From positions 682,001-746,000 of the forward strand of contig NZ_CP014209.1 in NCBI RefSeq assembly GCF_001636295.1: DNA of 64,000 nt, in the 5' to 3' direction. The notes below the pieces were generated by a model. It was given only the letters and a program-made list of their open reading frames with translations, was not told where the DNA came from and searched no databases. A program made the position numbers and the translations under genes. This document shows, piece by piece, positions 16,479 through 24,812 of the stretch. The number at the start of each line of letters is the position of its first letter. The stretch's first letter is position 1. The stretch comes from Isoptericola dokdonensis DS-3 (GTDB lineage: Bacteria > Actinomycetota > Actinomycetes > Actinomycetales > Cellulomonadaceae).

Positions 16479-16548
16479 CCTTCGTCAGTACGAGCTGCGT
16501 CAGGTTCGACGGGTGTGATCTCAGCGCCTGGCGGCGCACCCCGTGCCG
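16479..16548 (-). promoter_or_regulatory. TPP riboswitch (THI element) upstream of thiD
   Basis: On the minus strand the conserved blocks appear in order: GGGGTGCGCC (P1/P2 side), CTGAGATCACACCC, GAACCTGACGCAG, and a GAAGGGATG end. CTGAGA and ACCTGA are the diagnostic pyrimidine-sensor cores. The last block doubles as the thiD ribosome-binding site, so TPP binding would hide it and block translation. Confidence 0.92.
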
Positions 16549-16561
16549 GGTGCCACGGTAG

Positions 16562-16601
16562 CGCGACGAGGGCGGCCGACCTGCCGGTCGACCGCCCTCG
16601 T
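16562..16601 (-). terminator. hairpin ending the CNNM operon, before the TPP riboswitch
   Basis: CGACGAGGGCGG pairs with CCGCCCTCGTCG (12 bp). Inside is a second 5-bp stem, CGACC/GGTCG, around a TGCC loop. It separates the CNNM genes from the thiD leader on the same strand. Confidence 0.7.
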
Positions 16602-16621
16602 CGGGTCCTGCGGTGGTGGGG

Positions 16622-17632
16622 TCAGGCGGAGCGGGGCACCACCTGGCCGAGGACGTCGCGCAGCGTGACCACGCCCACGACGGCCGAGCCGTCCACGACG
16701 ACGGCGAGCTGCTCGCTGGCGCGCCGCATGCCCGCGAGGGCCTCGTGCACCGGCTGCTCCGCGGTGACGGCGTGGACGGGCCGGGCCAGGTCGGCGGCGG
16801 CGCGGCCCGGCGGTTCCAGGAGCGTGTCGCGGACGTGCACGACGCGCGGACGACCGGGGTCGTCGGTGGCGACGAGGATCCGCAGGTGCCCCGTGGACCG
16901 TGCGGCGTCCTGCACGTCGGCGACGGTCGCCGTCGCCGGCACCGCGGTCGGGACGGCACCGGGCGGGACGAACGACCCGACGGTGCGGGTCGTGAGGTCG
17001 ATCGCGCCGGCCAGGGGCGAGCGGACGCTGGCGTCGAGCACACCGACCTGCGCGGAGTGCTCCACGAGGTGCCGGATCGTCGCGGCGTCCTGGCCGCCGA
17101 CGGCGGCGCTCTCGACCGGTTCGACGCCCGCCCGCCGCACGAGCCGGTTGGCGACGTGGTTGGCGAACGCGAGTAGCGGCCGGAAGGGCAGTACGTACCA
17201 GCGCGCCGCGGGCGCCACGAGGACGGCGGCCCGCTCGGGGTGCGCGATCGCCCAGGACTTGGGGGCCATCTCGCCCACGACGAGGTGCAGGAAGGTCACG
17301 ACCAGCAGCGCGAGGGCGAACGACAGGACGTCGGCGACCCAGGCCGGCAGGCCGGTGGCCTCCAGCACGGGCGTGAGCCAGGCGTCGACCGCGGGCTTGG
17401 TGACGGCACCGAGCGCGAAGGTGCACACGGTGATCCCGAGCTGGGCCCCGGCGAGCATGGTCGTCAGCTCGTTCGTGGAGCGCAGTGCGGCGCGGGCGCC
17501 CCGGCTGGTGGGCGCCGCCTCCTCCAGGCGGTGGCGGCGTGCACCCAGCAGGGCGAACTCGATGATGACGAAGAAGGCGCTGAGGGCGATGAGCGCCGCG
17601 GTGGCGCCCAGCACGAACCACGGGTTGCTCAT
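16622..17632 (-). CDS. CNNM/HlyC-CorC family membrane protein (second of pair)
   Basis: 336 residues. An N-terminal DUF21/CNNM transmembrane domain (about 1-180, three to four helices; SAFFVIIEFALLGARRHRL near the start, GEMAPKSWAI near 120) is followed by a paired CBS region (about 200-335, ending VVGVVTLRDVLGQVV). It lacks the C-terminal CorC/HlyC domain present in its neighbour. CNNM proteins act in Mg2+ (or Co2+) transport; CBS domains bind adenine nucleotides. The start overlaps the upstream gene's stop by 4 bp (ATGA), so the two are a translationally coupled pair. Confidence 0.88.
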   Translation of the reverse strand: MSNPWFVLGATAALIALSAFFVIIEFALLGARRHRLEEAAPTSRGARAALRSTNELTTMLAGAQLGITVCTFALGAVTKPAVDAWLTPVLEATGLPAWVADVLSFALALLVVTFLHLVVGEMAPKSWAIAHPERAAVLVAPAARWYVLPFRPLLAFANHVANRLVRRAGVEPVESAAVGGQDAATIRHLVEHSAQVGVLDASVRSPLAGAIDLTTRTVGSFVPPGAVPTAVPATATVADVQDAARSTGHLRILVATDDPGRPRVVHVRDTLLEPPGRAAADLARPVHAVTAEQPVHEALAGMRRASEQLAVVVDGSAVVGVVTLRDVLGQVVPRSA

Positions 17633-19026
17633 GACCGGTCTCCTTCGAGGTCCGTGCGCGGGTCGTCCGCGCCGGGGGACGGCGCCTCGGCGACCAGGAG
17701 CCGGACCCGGGAGGGCACGCGGCGGGCGACGTCGAGCACGTGGGCGCGCAGGACCCGGCGGGGCGGCTCCTCCAGCGCGAGGTCGGCCGGGTCGACGGGC
17801 AGGTCGACGTCGACGACGTCGTCGGTCGCCGGCAGCCCGCCCGCGGCGGCGATGAGCAGGCCGGCCAGGGTCTCGAAGTCGCCGCGGGGCAGCTCGTGGC
17901 CGATCGACCGCTCGACCTCGTCGAGGTGGGCGTCCCCGGCCGCGAGCCAGGCTCCCGGACCGTCCGCCACCACGTCCTGCGGCTCGGCGGCGTCGTGCTC
18001 GTCGGTGATCTCGCCGACGACCTCCTCGGAGAGGTCCTCGACCGTGAGGATGCCGACGAACCCCCCGTACTCGTCGATCACGCAGGCCAGCTCCTGGCCG
18101 GCCGACTCGAGCGCGCCGAGCGCGTCGGGCAGCGCCATGAGGGTCGGGACGACGACGGGCGTGCGCGCGACGGTGGTCACCGGGGCGTCGTCGTCGGGGG
18201 CGGCGAGCACGTCGAGGAGGTGGACGACGCCGAGGGGCTCGTCGTCGGCGCCCACCACCGGGTACCGGGTGTGGGCGACCGCCATGAGGGCGCGGACCTC
18301 ACCGACGGTGAGGTCCGGGGCCACGACGTCCACGCGCGAGCGCGGCACCATCGCGTGCTCGACGTCCCGGCTCGGGAAGTCGAGGATGCGGTCGAGCACG
18401 ATCGACAGGTCGGCCGGCAGGTCTCCGCTGTCCCGGGCGTCGGCGACGATGTGCTCGAGGTCGTCCGCGGTGGCGCTGGAGTCGACGTCGTGGACGGGCT
18501 CGATGCGCACGAGGCGCAGCAGCGCGTTCGCGGACCGGTCGAAGACGGTGATGAGCCAGCCGAAGGCCGCGAGGTAGACCTGGGTGGACCGGGCGAGGCG
18601 GAGCGCGAGCGGCTCCGGCGCCGCGATGGCGAGGTTCTTGGGGAACAGCTCGCCGAAGATCATCTGCACGATCGTCGAGGCGGCGAGGGCGAGGACCGTG
18701 CCGACGGCCACGCTGACGCCGGTCGGCACGCCGACGACGCCGAGCAGCTCACCGAGCGAGTCACCCACCAGCGGTTCGGCGACGTAGCCGACCAGCAGGC
18801 CGGTGACGGTGATGCCGAGCTGCGCGCCGGACAGCATGAAGGAGGTCCGCCGGGTCACGGCGAGCGCGCGGCCCGCCGCGGCGTCACCGGCGGCGGCCCG
18901 TGCCCCGAGGCGCGACCGGTCCACGGACATGTAGGCGAACTCCTGGGCCACGAAGTAGCCGTTCGCCGCGATGATCGCGCCGATGGCCACGATTCCCGCG
19001 AGGAGGGACAGCCAGGTCGTCAGCAC
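17629..19026 (-). CDS. CNNM/HlyC-CorC family membrane protein with CorC_HlyC domain
   Basis: 465 residues: a CNNM/DUF21 membrane domain (about 1-190; ANGYFVAQEFAYMSVDRSRL, FGELFPKNLAI), two CBS motifs (about 205-335; AMVPRSRVDVV, IDEYGGFVGILTVEDL) and a C-terminal CorC_HlyC domain (about 355-440; DFETLAGLLIAAAG). A divalent-cation transport or efflux role is inferred from the family. The GTG at 19026 has a strong GGGAGGGG ribosome site. The 227 nt between this gene and the GH3 gene hold no recognised gene or regulatory RNA. Confidence 0.9.
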   Translation of the reverse strand: MLTTWLSLLAGIVAIGAIIAANGYFVAQEFAYMSVDRSRLGARAAAGDAAAGRALAVTRRTSFMLSGAQLGITVTGLLVGYVAEPLVGDSLGELLGVVGVPTGVSVAVGTVLALAASTIVQMIFGELFPKNLAIAAPEPLALRLARSTQVYLAAFGWLITVFDRSANALLRLVRIEPVHDVDSSATADDLEHIVADARDSGDLPADLSIVLDRILDFPSRDVEHAMVPRSRVDVVAPDLTVGEVRALMAVAHTRYPVVGADDEPLGVVHLLDVLAAPDDDAPVTTVARTPVVVPTLMALPDALGALESAGQELACVIDEYGGFVGILTVEDLSEEVVGEITDEHDAAEPQDVVADGPGAWLAAGDAHLDEVERSIGHELPRGDFETLAGLLIAAAGGLPATDDVVDVDLPVDPADLALEEPPRRVLRAHVLDVARRVPSRVRLLVAEAPSPGADDPRTDLEGDRS

Positions 19027-19253
19027 GTCGTCCCCTCCCGGTCGGTTCGCGGGACCCGGCAGGGTCGGGGGGTCGGACTGTGACTCTGGTCGCCGTCGGG
19101 CGACCCGGTGGTGCTCACGAGCGTTCTCACGCCTCTCTGTCTGATGATGACGATCACCGACATCAACCGACGGCGGCGCCCGGGAGTTCCCGACACCCGC
19201 ACGCCGCCCGGGCGGCGCGCGGGCCGTCGCGGACGGTCGCCGGGGGCGGGAGG

Positions 19254-21683
19254 TCAGGAAGCGAGCCGGGGGCTCGACAGCACGAGGCGGAGCACGTTGC
19301 GGGCAGTGCGCTGGAGCTCGCCGAGCGTGATGCCGTCCGCGGCGTGCAGGGACGTCAGCAGCGAGCCGTCGCCGTGGCGGTCGTCGCGGTTCCACGCGCC
19401 GGGCATGTGGACGTCCACCTGGGCGCGCACGCGGTAGGCGTCGTTGGTCAGCGCCGGGAAGTCGGGGTCCGTGGCGGGGCGCATCCACCAGTCGGTCATG
19501 ACGGTGCCGGTGTAGCCCCACTCGTCGCGCAGCACGGTGGTCACGAGGTCGTGGTGGTAGTGCGCCCAGACGCCGTTGACCTTGTTGTACGAGGTCATGA
19601 TCGTGCGCGGCTCGGCGCGCGTCACGCAGATCTCGAAGCCCCGCAGGTAGATCTCGCGCAGCGCCCGCTCGGAGACGCGGGAGTCGTTGTGCTCGCGGTT
19701 GGTCTCCTGGTTGTTCGCCGCGAAGTGCTTGGGGCACGCAGCCAGCCCGGCACCCTGGATGCCGTCCACGGTGGCCGCCGCCATGACGCCCGTGACGAGC
19801 GGGTCCTCCGAGAAGTACTCGAAGTTGCGGCCGCACAGCGGGTCGCGCTGGATGTTCATGCCCGGCGCGAGCAGGACGTCGGACCCCTTGGCGGCCATCT
19901 CGGCACCCAGGAGGGCGTTGAGCTCGCGCACCAGGTCCGGGTTCCACGTCGAGGCCAGTGCCGTGCCGCAGGGCAGCAGCGCCGTGTGCACGGCGAGCCG
20001 GATGCCGGCGGGCCCGTCCGTGGTGGTCAGCGGGGCCACGCCCTTGGCCCGCAGCGCGGCGATCGTGCCGCCCAGCGCACCGGCGTTGCCGGCCTCCCCC
20101 AGCGGCGAGTCCATCGTGAAGTCGCCGCGCGTCAGCGCCTCGAGCTCGTCGTCGTCGAGCTGGGCGACGAACGCGTCCAGCGTGGCCCGGCCCGCGGCCA
20201 CGTCCGCCAGCACGATCTCGACGTCGCCCGTGCGCTCCAGCGGCTCCGGCAGCCCCGCCAGGACCCGGTCGCGCCGCGCCACCGTCGCGGTGGGGACCTT
20301 CTCGACGCCCTGCACGGCACGGCCGTCCTCGCCCGGGCGCGCCACGACACGCTCGAAGGCGTGCTCCGGCCGCGGGGCCGCGACCTCGCGCAGGGTGCGC
20401 ACGACCCGCAGCTCCGGCACCTCGACGGCACCCACCGGGTGCGCGGCCCGGACGTCGGCGCCGACGAGCACCTCGTAGGCGCCCGCCTCGAGGACGTAGG
20501 CCGACCGGTGCCCGGTGACCCCTGCGTCGTCGTAGGCGGCGACGTCGGTGAGGTCGAAGGTGACCTCGACGCGCTCGGTGGCGCCGGGGCGCAGCCGGCC
20601 GGTCTTGGCGAACCCGGCGAGGTGCCGGGCGGGACGCCCGAGCAGCCCGTGGGGGGCCCGGACGTAGACCTGGACGACCTCGGTGCCGTCGTGGTCGCCG
20701 GTGTTGGCGACCTCTGCGGTCACGGTGACGGTGTCCCCGTCGGCGGCGACGGCCACGTCCCGGACGTCGAGGCTCGTGTACGACAGCCCGAACCCGAACG
20801 GGTAGAGCACCGTCTGCGGGGCGAACGTCTCGAACCACCGGTAGCCGACGTAGACGTCCTCGACGTACTCGTTGTACTCCTCGGCACCGAAGTTCTCGTG
20901 CGTGGGGTAGTCCTCGTAACGGGTCGCGATCGTGGACGTCAGGCGGCCGCCCGCGGGCACCGCGCCGGTGAGGACGTCGACGACGGCCCGCCCGGACTCC
21001 ATCCCGCCCTGCCAGGCGAGCACGACGGCGTCCAGCGCCTCGTCGCGGGTCCAGGCGAGGTCGATCACGTTGCCGGTGTCCACGACGACGACCGTCCGGT
21101 CGAAGGCCGCGCCGACGCGGGCGAGCAGGGTCCGCTCGTCGTCGGTGAGGTAGAAGCTGCCCGGCTCGAGCGCCTGCTCGCGGGCCTCCCCCGCGGCACG
21201 GCCGACGACGACGACGGCCAGCCCGGAGCGCGCGGCGACCTCGGCGATCTCCGCCTCGGTCAGCGGCATCTCCGGGTGCGAGCGCGGCCAGGTGCCCCAC
21301 TCGGGCTCCGCCTCCACCGCGTGCGCGGCGCTCCACTCCTCGTAGCGTGCGGCGAGAGCCTCGTCGACCTGGACGGCCGGGTCGGCGCGCAGCGCGTCGA
21401 GCAGGTTCCAGGAGTAGGGCGGGCGGACGTCGCCGCCGGATCCGTACCCGACGGCGAACCAGTCGACCTGCACGCGCCCGAACACCGCGATGGGAGCGCT
21501 CTCAGCGAGCGGCAGGACCCCACCCTCGTTCTTCAGCAGCACGATGCCCTCGGCCGCCGCCCGCCGGGAGACCTCGCCGAGACCGTCGGGGATCCACGTG
21601 TCGTCGGACCTCAGCTGCACGCGCCCCTGGGCGAGCTGGTCCTCGCTGGCGACCTGACCGATTCCTGCACTGCGCTCGTTCAC
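19254..21683 (-). CDS. GH3 beta-glucosidase with permuted domain order
   Basis: 809 residues, cytoplasmic (no signal peptide). The alpha/beta sandwich that normally comes second is first (about 20-300; GIVLLKNEGGVLPL), then a fibronectin-III-like domain (about 315-430; FGFGLSYTSLDV, VANTGDHDGTEVVQVYV), and the TIM-barrel nucleophile domain is last (about 530-809; TTTDGPAGIRL, CPKHFAANNQE, MTSYNKVNG). The nucleophile is predicted as Asp731 in VMTDWW. This order is known in some GH3 beta-glucosidases. It probably hydrolyses imported beta-glucosides. The GTG at 21683 has TACAGT 7 nt upstream; an ATG at 21719 lies before that box and is rejected. Confidence 0.9.
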   Translation of the reverse strand: MNERSAGIGQVASEDQLAQGRVQLRSDDTWIPDGLGEVSRRAAAEGIVLLKNEGGVLPLAESAPIAVFGRVQVDWFAVGYGSGGDVRPPYSWNLLDALRADPAVQVDEALAARYEEWSAAHAVEAEPEWGTWPRSHPEMPLTEAEIAEVAARSGLAVVVVGRAAGEAREQALEPGSFYLTDDERTLLARVGAAFDRTVVVVDTGNVIDLAWTRDEALDAVVLAWQGGMESGRAVVDVLTGAVPAGGRLTSTIATRYEDYPTHENFGAEEYNEYVEDVYVGYRWFETFAPQTVLYPFGFGLSYTSLDVRDVAVAADGDTVTVTAEVANTGDHDGTEVVQVYVRAPHGLLGRPARHLAGFAKTGRLRPGATERVEVTFDLTDVAAYDDAGVTGHRSAYVLEAGAYEVLVGADVRAAHPVGAVEVPELRVVRTLREVAAPRPEHAFERVVARPGEDGRAVQGVEKVPTATVARRDRVLAGLPEPLERTGDVEIVLADVAAGRATLDAFVAQLDDDELEALTRGDFTMDSPLGEAGNAGALGGTIAALRAKGVAPLTTTDGPAGIRLAVHTALLPCGTALASTWNPDLVRELNALLGAEMAAKGSDVLLAPGMNIQRDPLCGRNFEYFSEDPLVTGVMAAATVDGIQGAGLAACPKHFAANNQETNREHNDSRVSERALREIYLRGFEICVTRAEPRTIMTSYNKVNGVWAHYHHDLVTTVLRDEWGYTGTVMTDWWMRPATDPDFPALTNDAYRVRAQVDVHMPGAWNRDDRHGDGSLLTSLHAADGITLGELQRTARNVLRLVLSSPRLAS

Positions 21684-21690
21684 GCCGAGA

Positions 21691-21696
21691 ACTGTA
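21691..21696 (-). promoter_or_regulatory. -10 box (TACAGT) for leaderless GH3 gene
   Basis: TACAGT on the minus strand ends 7 nt before the GTG at 21683. Confidence 0.5.
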
Positions 21697-21794
21697 CGCG
21701 GCGCGCCACCTTCCGACATCTTCGCAGGTCACGCCGCAGGGCGGGCCGGACGGGAGCACCCGTCGACCCGCCCCGCGTCCGGCGTCGGCGGCCG

Positions 21795-22223
21795 TCAGCC
21801 CTCGACGACGGTGACCGTCACGTCGATGTTGCCGCGGGTGGCGTTCGAGTACGGGCAGACCTGCTCGGCGGCGTCCGCCAGCGCCTGGGCCTGCTCGCGC
21901 GGCACGTCGGGCACGACGACCTCCAGCTCCACCGCCAGCTCGAAGCCGCCCTCGCCGTTCGACCCGATGTGGACGCGGGCGCCCACGGAGGTGTCGGCGA
22001 CCGCGACCTTCTGCTGCCGGGCCACCGCCTGGAGCGCGGAGTGGAAGCAGGCGGCGTAGCCGGCGGCGAAGAGCTGCTCCGGGTTGGAACCCTCCCCCGA
22101 CCCGCCGAGGCCCTTCGGCGGGGCCATCTCGAGGTCGACGCGCCCGTCGTCGGAACGGACGTGCCCGTCCCGGCCGGCGCCGGTGGACAGGGCCTCGGCG
22201 GTGTACCCGATGGTCTGGATCAT
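21795..22223 (-). CDS. ohr: organic hydroperoxide resistance protein (Ohr/OsmC family)
   Basis: A 142-residue thiol peroxidase reducing organic and fatty-acid hydroperoxides, regenerated by lipoyl proteins. The two catalytic cysteines are Cys59 (AACFHSAL) and Cys123 (VCPYSNATRGN). Arg18 and Glu49 (NPEQLFAAG) match the residues that hold the reactive thiol. VDLEMAPPKGLGG is a typical Ohr segment, and the length is normal. The ATG at 22223 overlaps the ohrR TGA (ATGA), so it is the second gene of an ohrR-ohr operon. Confidence 0.96.
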   Translation of the reverse strand: MIQTIGYTAEALSTGAGRDGHVRSDDGRVDLEMAPPKGLGGSGEGSNPEQLFAAGYAACFHSALQAVARQQKVAVADTSVGARVHIGSNGEGGFELAVELEVVVPDVPREQAQALADAAEQVCPYSNATRGNIDVTVTVVEG

Positions 22224-22729
22224 CGTGCTGGTTCCTCTCGTCGTCCGGTCACGCCGGGTTCGGCGTGACGTGCCAGGAAGTCGTTCGCCGCCCGGAGCCG
22301 CTCGCGCAGCTCCGCTGCGCCCTGCGGGTCGGGCGGCATGCGCTCTGCGAGGCACCGCTGGACGTCGCCCAGCTCGTCGTGCAGGGCCCGGCCGGCGTCG
22401 GTGAGGGTGACGACGACCACCCGCTCGTCGCCGGCCGACCGGTCCCGTCGGACGACGTCGCGTGCCTCGAGCCGCTTGAGCAGCGGTGACAGCGTGCCCG
22501 AGTCGAGGTCGAGGACCCGGCCGAGCTCCCCCACCGTCAGACCAGCGCCGGCGTTGCCGCCGAGCGCCGTCACCACGACGTACTGCAGGTAGCTCAGCCT
22601 CCAGGGAGCAAGGAGCTCGGCGTACAGCCGCGTGATCCGCCGCTCCAGGGAGTAGACGGCGAAGCACAGCAGCGGGTCGAGCGCGCGGGAGGCGCCGGAG
22701 TCGGGCACCCACACACCATTGCACACCAT
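22220..22729 (-). CDS. ohrR: MarR-family organic-peroxide sensor repressor
   Basis: A 169-residue winged-helix repressor. Cys22 in DPLLCFAVYSLERR matches the single reactive N-terminal Cys by which OhrR senses organic peroxides. The HTH and wing follow (GLTVGELGRVLDLDSGTLSP, then LLKRLEARDVVRR and DRSAGDERVVVVTLTD). Only one peroxidatic position is obvious, so it could be the one-Cys or two-Cys type; Cys3 exists only if the ATG at 22729 is used, and GTGs at 22714 and 22708 are possible. A near-palindrome overlaps the start, suggesting autorepression of the ohrR-ohr operon. Confidence 0.92.
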   Translation of the reverse strand: MVCNGVWVPDSGASRALDPLLCFAVYSLERRITRLYAELLAPWRLSYLQYVVVTALGGNAGAGLTVGELGRVLDLDSGTLSPLLKRLEARDVVRRDRSAGDERVVVVTLTDAGRALHDELGDVQRCLAERMPPDPQGAAELRERLRAANDFLARHAEPGVTGRREEPAR

Positions 22730-22743
22730 TAGATTGTGCGCAA
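22719..22743. promoter_or_regulatory. inverted repeat, probable OhrR operator
   Basis: TTGCACAC, a 9-nt AT-rich spacer, and GTGCGCAA form an inverted repeat matching at 7 of 8 positions per arm. It covers the ohrR start region, a position consistent with autorepression. Confidence 0.65.
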
Positions 22744-22806
22744 TACATTGTGGACGGCGGCCAGGAAGCGCTTGCCGCCCTGGTCGCGCTGTGCAAGAGT
22801 GCCGGT

Positions 22807-22818
22807 GAAACCGGTTTC
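22807..22818. promoter_or_regulatory. 12-bp palindrome (GAAACCGGTTTC) before the pectinesterase gene
   Basis: This perfect palindrome, with a central CCGG, has the look of a LacI-family operator and lies 30 bp upstream of the pectinesterase start. It differs from the AAAGCGCTTT operator at 29630, so a different regulator is implied. Confidence 0.5.
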
Positions 22819-22847
22819 TCCGGTCCGATCCACCACAGGAGGCAACG

Positions 22848-23948
22848 ATGCCTTGCCGACGCACCGCCGCGTCCGCGACCCTCACCGCCCTGCTCGCCGT
22901 CGGGGCGCTGGCCGCCACCACGGGACCCGCGCAGGCCGGCGACCGCCATCACCCCCACCGGCCCCACGACCACGACCGCATCGTCGTGGCCGCCGACGGC
23001 AGCGGTGACGCGACGACCGTCCAGGAAGCGGTCGACCTCGCCCCGACCGGATCGGCGGAGCGGGTCGAGATCCTCCTCCGCCCGGGCGTCTACCACGGTC
23101 GGGTGGACGTGGACGCCGCCCGCACGAACCTGACGTTCGTCGGGGCGACCGGCGACCCGGCGGACGTCGTCATCACCGACGACCGCGCCGCGGGCACCCC
23201 GAAGCCCGACGGCGGCACGTGGGGCACGTCCGGCTCGGCGACGATCACGATCTCCGGCGACGGCTTCCAGGCACGGTCGGTCACCTTCGAGAACGCCTTC
23301 GACGAGGCCGCCCACCCGGAGATCACCAACCGCCAGGCCGTCGCGGTCAAGACCCGGGCCGACCGCGTCGTCTTCGACGACGTCCGGTTCCTCGGCAACC
23401 AGGACACCCTCTACCTCGACACCCCGAGCGTGGACGTCCCGGCGCGCGTCTACGTGCGCGACAGCTACGTCGAGGGCGACGTGGACTTCGTCTTCGGCCG
23501 GGCGACCGCCGTCATCGAGGACTCCACGATCAAGGGGCTCAGCCGCGACAGCACCCCGAACGGCTACGTGTTCGCGCCGAGCACGTCGAAGGGGTTCGCC
23601 CACGGCTTCCTGGTCGTGGACTCCCGGCTGACGACGAACGCCGCGGACGGCTCGTACTTCCTGGCCCGCCCGTGGCACCCGAGCAGCGCCCCCGACAACG
23701 ACCCGCGCCTGGTGGTGCGGGACTCGTGGCTCGGCAAGCACCTCGCCGTCGACGACCCGTGGACCACCATGTCCGGCTACGACTGGCTCCCGGGCAGCAA
23801 CGCCGAGCACCGCAACGTCGGCCCGGGCGCCCGGGTGACGGCCGACCGCCCGCAGCTCACGCGGGCCCAGGCGCGCGACCACGAGGTGGCCGACTACCTG
23901 GCCGGTGACGACGGCTGGGCGCCGCACCGCGACCACCGCTGCCGCTGA
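22848..23948 (+). CDS. secreted pectinesterase (carbohydrate esterase family 8)
   Basis: 366 residues with a Sec signal peptide (about 1-30, ending AQAG) and a His/Pro-rich spacer, then a right-handed beta-helix pectin methylesterase. Family motifs in order: VVAADGSGDATTVQEAVD (about 47-64), NRQAVAVKTRADRVVF, FLGNQDTLYLD (catalytic Asp in GNQDT), GDVDFVFGRA (second catalytic Asp) and YFLARPWHP (substrate Arg/Trp). It demethylates pectin outside the cell, making it available to pectate lyases; none is present here. The ATG at 22848 has an AGGAGG site. Divergent from ohrR. Confidence 0.95.
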   Translation: MPCRRTAASATLTALLAVGALAATTGPAQAGDRHHPHRPHDHDRIVVAADGSGDATTVQEAVDLAPTGSAERVEILLRPGVYHGRVDVDAARTNLTFVGATGDPADVVITDDRAAGTPKPDGGTWGTSGSATITISGDGFQARSVTFENAFDEAAHPEITNRQAVAVKTRADRVVFDDVRFLGNQDTLYLDTPSVDVPARVYVRDSYVEGDVDFVFGRATAVIEDSTIKGLSRDSTPNGYVFAPSTSKGFAHGFLVVDSRLTTNAADGSYFLARPWHPSSAPDNDPRLVVRDSWLGKHLAVDDPWTTMSGYDWLPGSNAEHRNVGPGARVTADRPQLTRAQARDHEVADYLAGDDGWAPHRDHRCR

Positions 23949-23974
23949 TCCGGTCCACGACGACCGACCCGTGC

Positions 23975-24020
23975 ACGACGACGGGCCGCCACCCTGGGCA
24001 GGGTGGCGGCCCGTCGTCGT
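23975..24020. terminator. 21-bp perfect hairpin between pectinesterase and YitT genes
   Basis: A 21-bp stem without mismatch (ACGACGACGGGCC... arm 23975-23995, partner 24000-24020) closes a GGGC loop. It lies between two converging genes and should act in both directions. The ACGACGACG/CGTCGTCGT base of the stem recurs at 38550 and 42749. Confidence 0.8.
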
Positions 24021-24026
24021 CGGTGC

Positions 24027-24665
24027 TCAGTAGCCCGTGTACCGCCCGGGGCGATGGTTCATCGCGAGGATGACGTTGAGGACGACCGCGCCGAGCGCGG
24101 ACACCAGGACGGTGCCGGGAGCCACGACCGCGAGCGCCGAGAGCACGACGGCGGTGTCCAGGCCCATCTGCACGTAACCCGCCCGCCAGCCGAGGCGGTC
24201 CTGCGCGACGAGGGCGACGATGTTGAACCCGCCGAGGCTGGCCCGGTGGCGGAACAGGATGAGGAGCCCGACGCCCGCCAGGACGTTGCCGGCGACGACG
24301 CCGTAGACGGGCTCGATCTCGATGTTCCCGAGCATCGCGGGGTGCAACGTGCTGAAGCCCGACACGAGCGCGATCGACAGCCCCGTGCGCACCGTGAAGT
24401 CCCAGCCCTTCATGCGGATCGCCAGGAGGAAGAACGGCAGGTTGACGACCGCGAACAGGACCGCGAAGGGCATCGGCAGCACGTAGCTGACGAGCAGCGA
24501 CAGGCCCGCGGTGCCGCCGGTGACGGCGGAGACCGACCCGAGCAGGAACAGGCCGAGGGAGATGACGAACGTCCCCGTGAGGATGCCGAGCACGTCCTCG
24601 GCCACGGTGTGCTTGACGGCGAGCGGTCGGTCCGCGGGGTCGGTGGCGGGGCGTGCGGTGCTCAT
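24027..24665 (-). CDS. YitT/YczE-type integral membrane protein
   Basis: 212 residues with five to six hydrophobic helices. ILTGTFVISLGLFLLG near residue 30, VTGGTAGLSLLVSY, PFFLLAIRMKGWDFTVRT, and the repeat-like GNVLAGVGLLILFRHRASLGG are typical of the YitT/YczE superfamily of multipass membrane proteins. Physiological role in this family is unknown. The ATG at 24665 has GAGGAGAC as ribosome site. It ends just past the long hairpin shared with the pectinesterase gene. Confidence 0.8.
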   Translation of the reverse strand: MSTARPATDPADRPLAVKHTVAEDVLGILTGTFVISLGLFLLGSVSAVTGGTAGLSLLVSYVLPMPFAVLFAVVNLPFFLLAIRMKGWDFTVRTGLSIALVSGFSTLHPAMLGNIEIEPVYGVVAGNVLAGVGLLILFRHRASLGGFNIVALVAQDRLGWRAGYVQMGLDTAVVLSALAVVAPGTVLVSALGAVVLNVILAMNHRPGRYTGY

Positions 24666-24799
24666 GTCTCCTCGGGACGGGCGCGGGTGGGCCCGGGTGT
24701 CGCTGCCCTGGTGGGGCGGGTGGGTCGGTGGCACGGGTGGTGCCGGGGCGAGCCTAGCGGACCCCGCCGGGCGACATCCCGGCCTCGTGCGCCGCGTGC

Positions 24800-24805
24800 C
24801 AGGAT
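24800..24805 (+). promoter_or_regulatory. possible -10 box (CAGGAT) for leaderless oxidoreductase gene
   Basis: CAGGAT ends 7 nt before the ATG at 24813. No Shine-Dalgarno sequence is visible. Confidence 0.4.
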
Positions 24806-24812
24806 GAGGTCC

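Noticed and set aside
19027..19253. Mg2+ or Mn2+ riboswitch upstream of the CNNM pair
   Set aside because: No conserved M-box or yybP-ykoY core could be found in these 227 nt on either strand.
21683..21719. ATG at 21719 as the GH3 start
   Set aside because: It lies upstream of the TACAGT box that ends 7 nt before GTG 21683, and the extra 12 residues show no family similarity.
22750..23133. Small plus-strand frames around the pectinesterase start as separate genes
   Set aside because: They overlap the clear signal peptide and beta-helix frame of the pectinesterase and show no motifs of their own.
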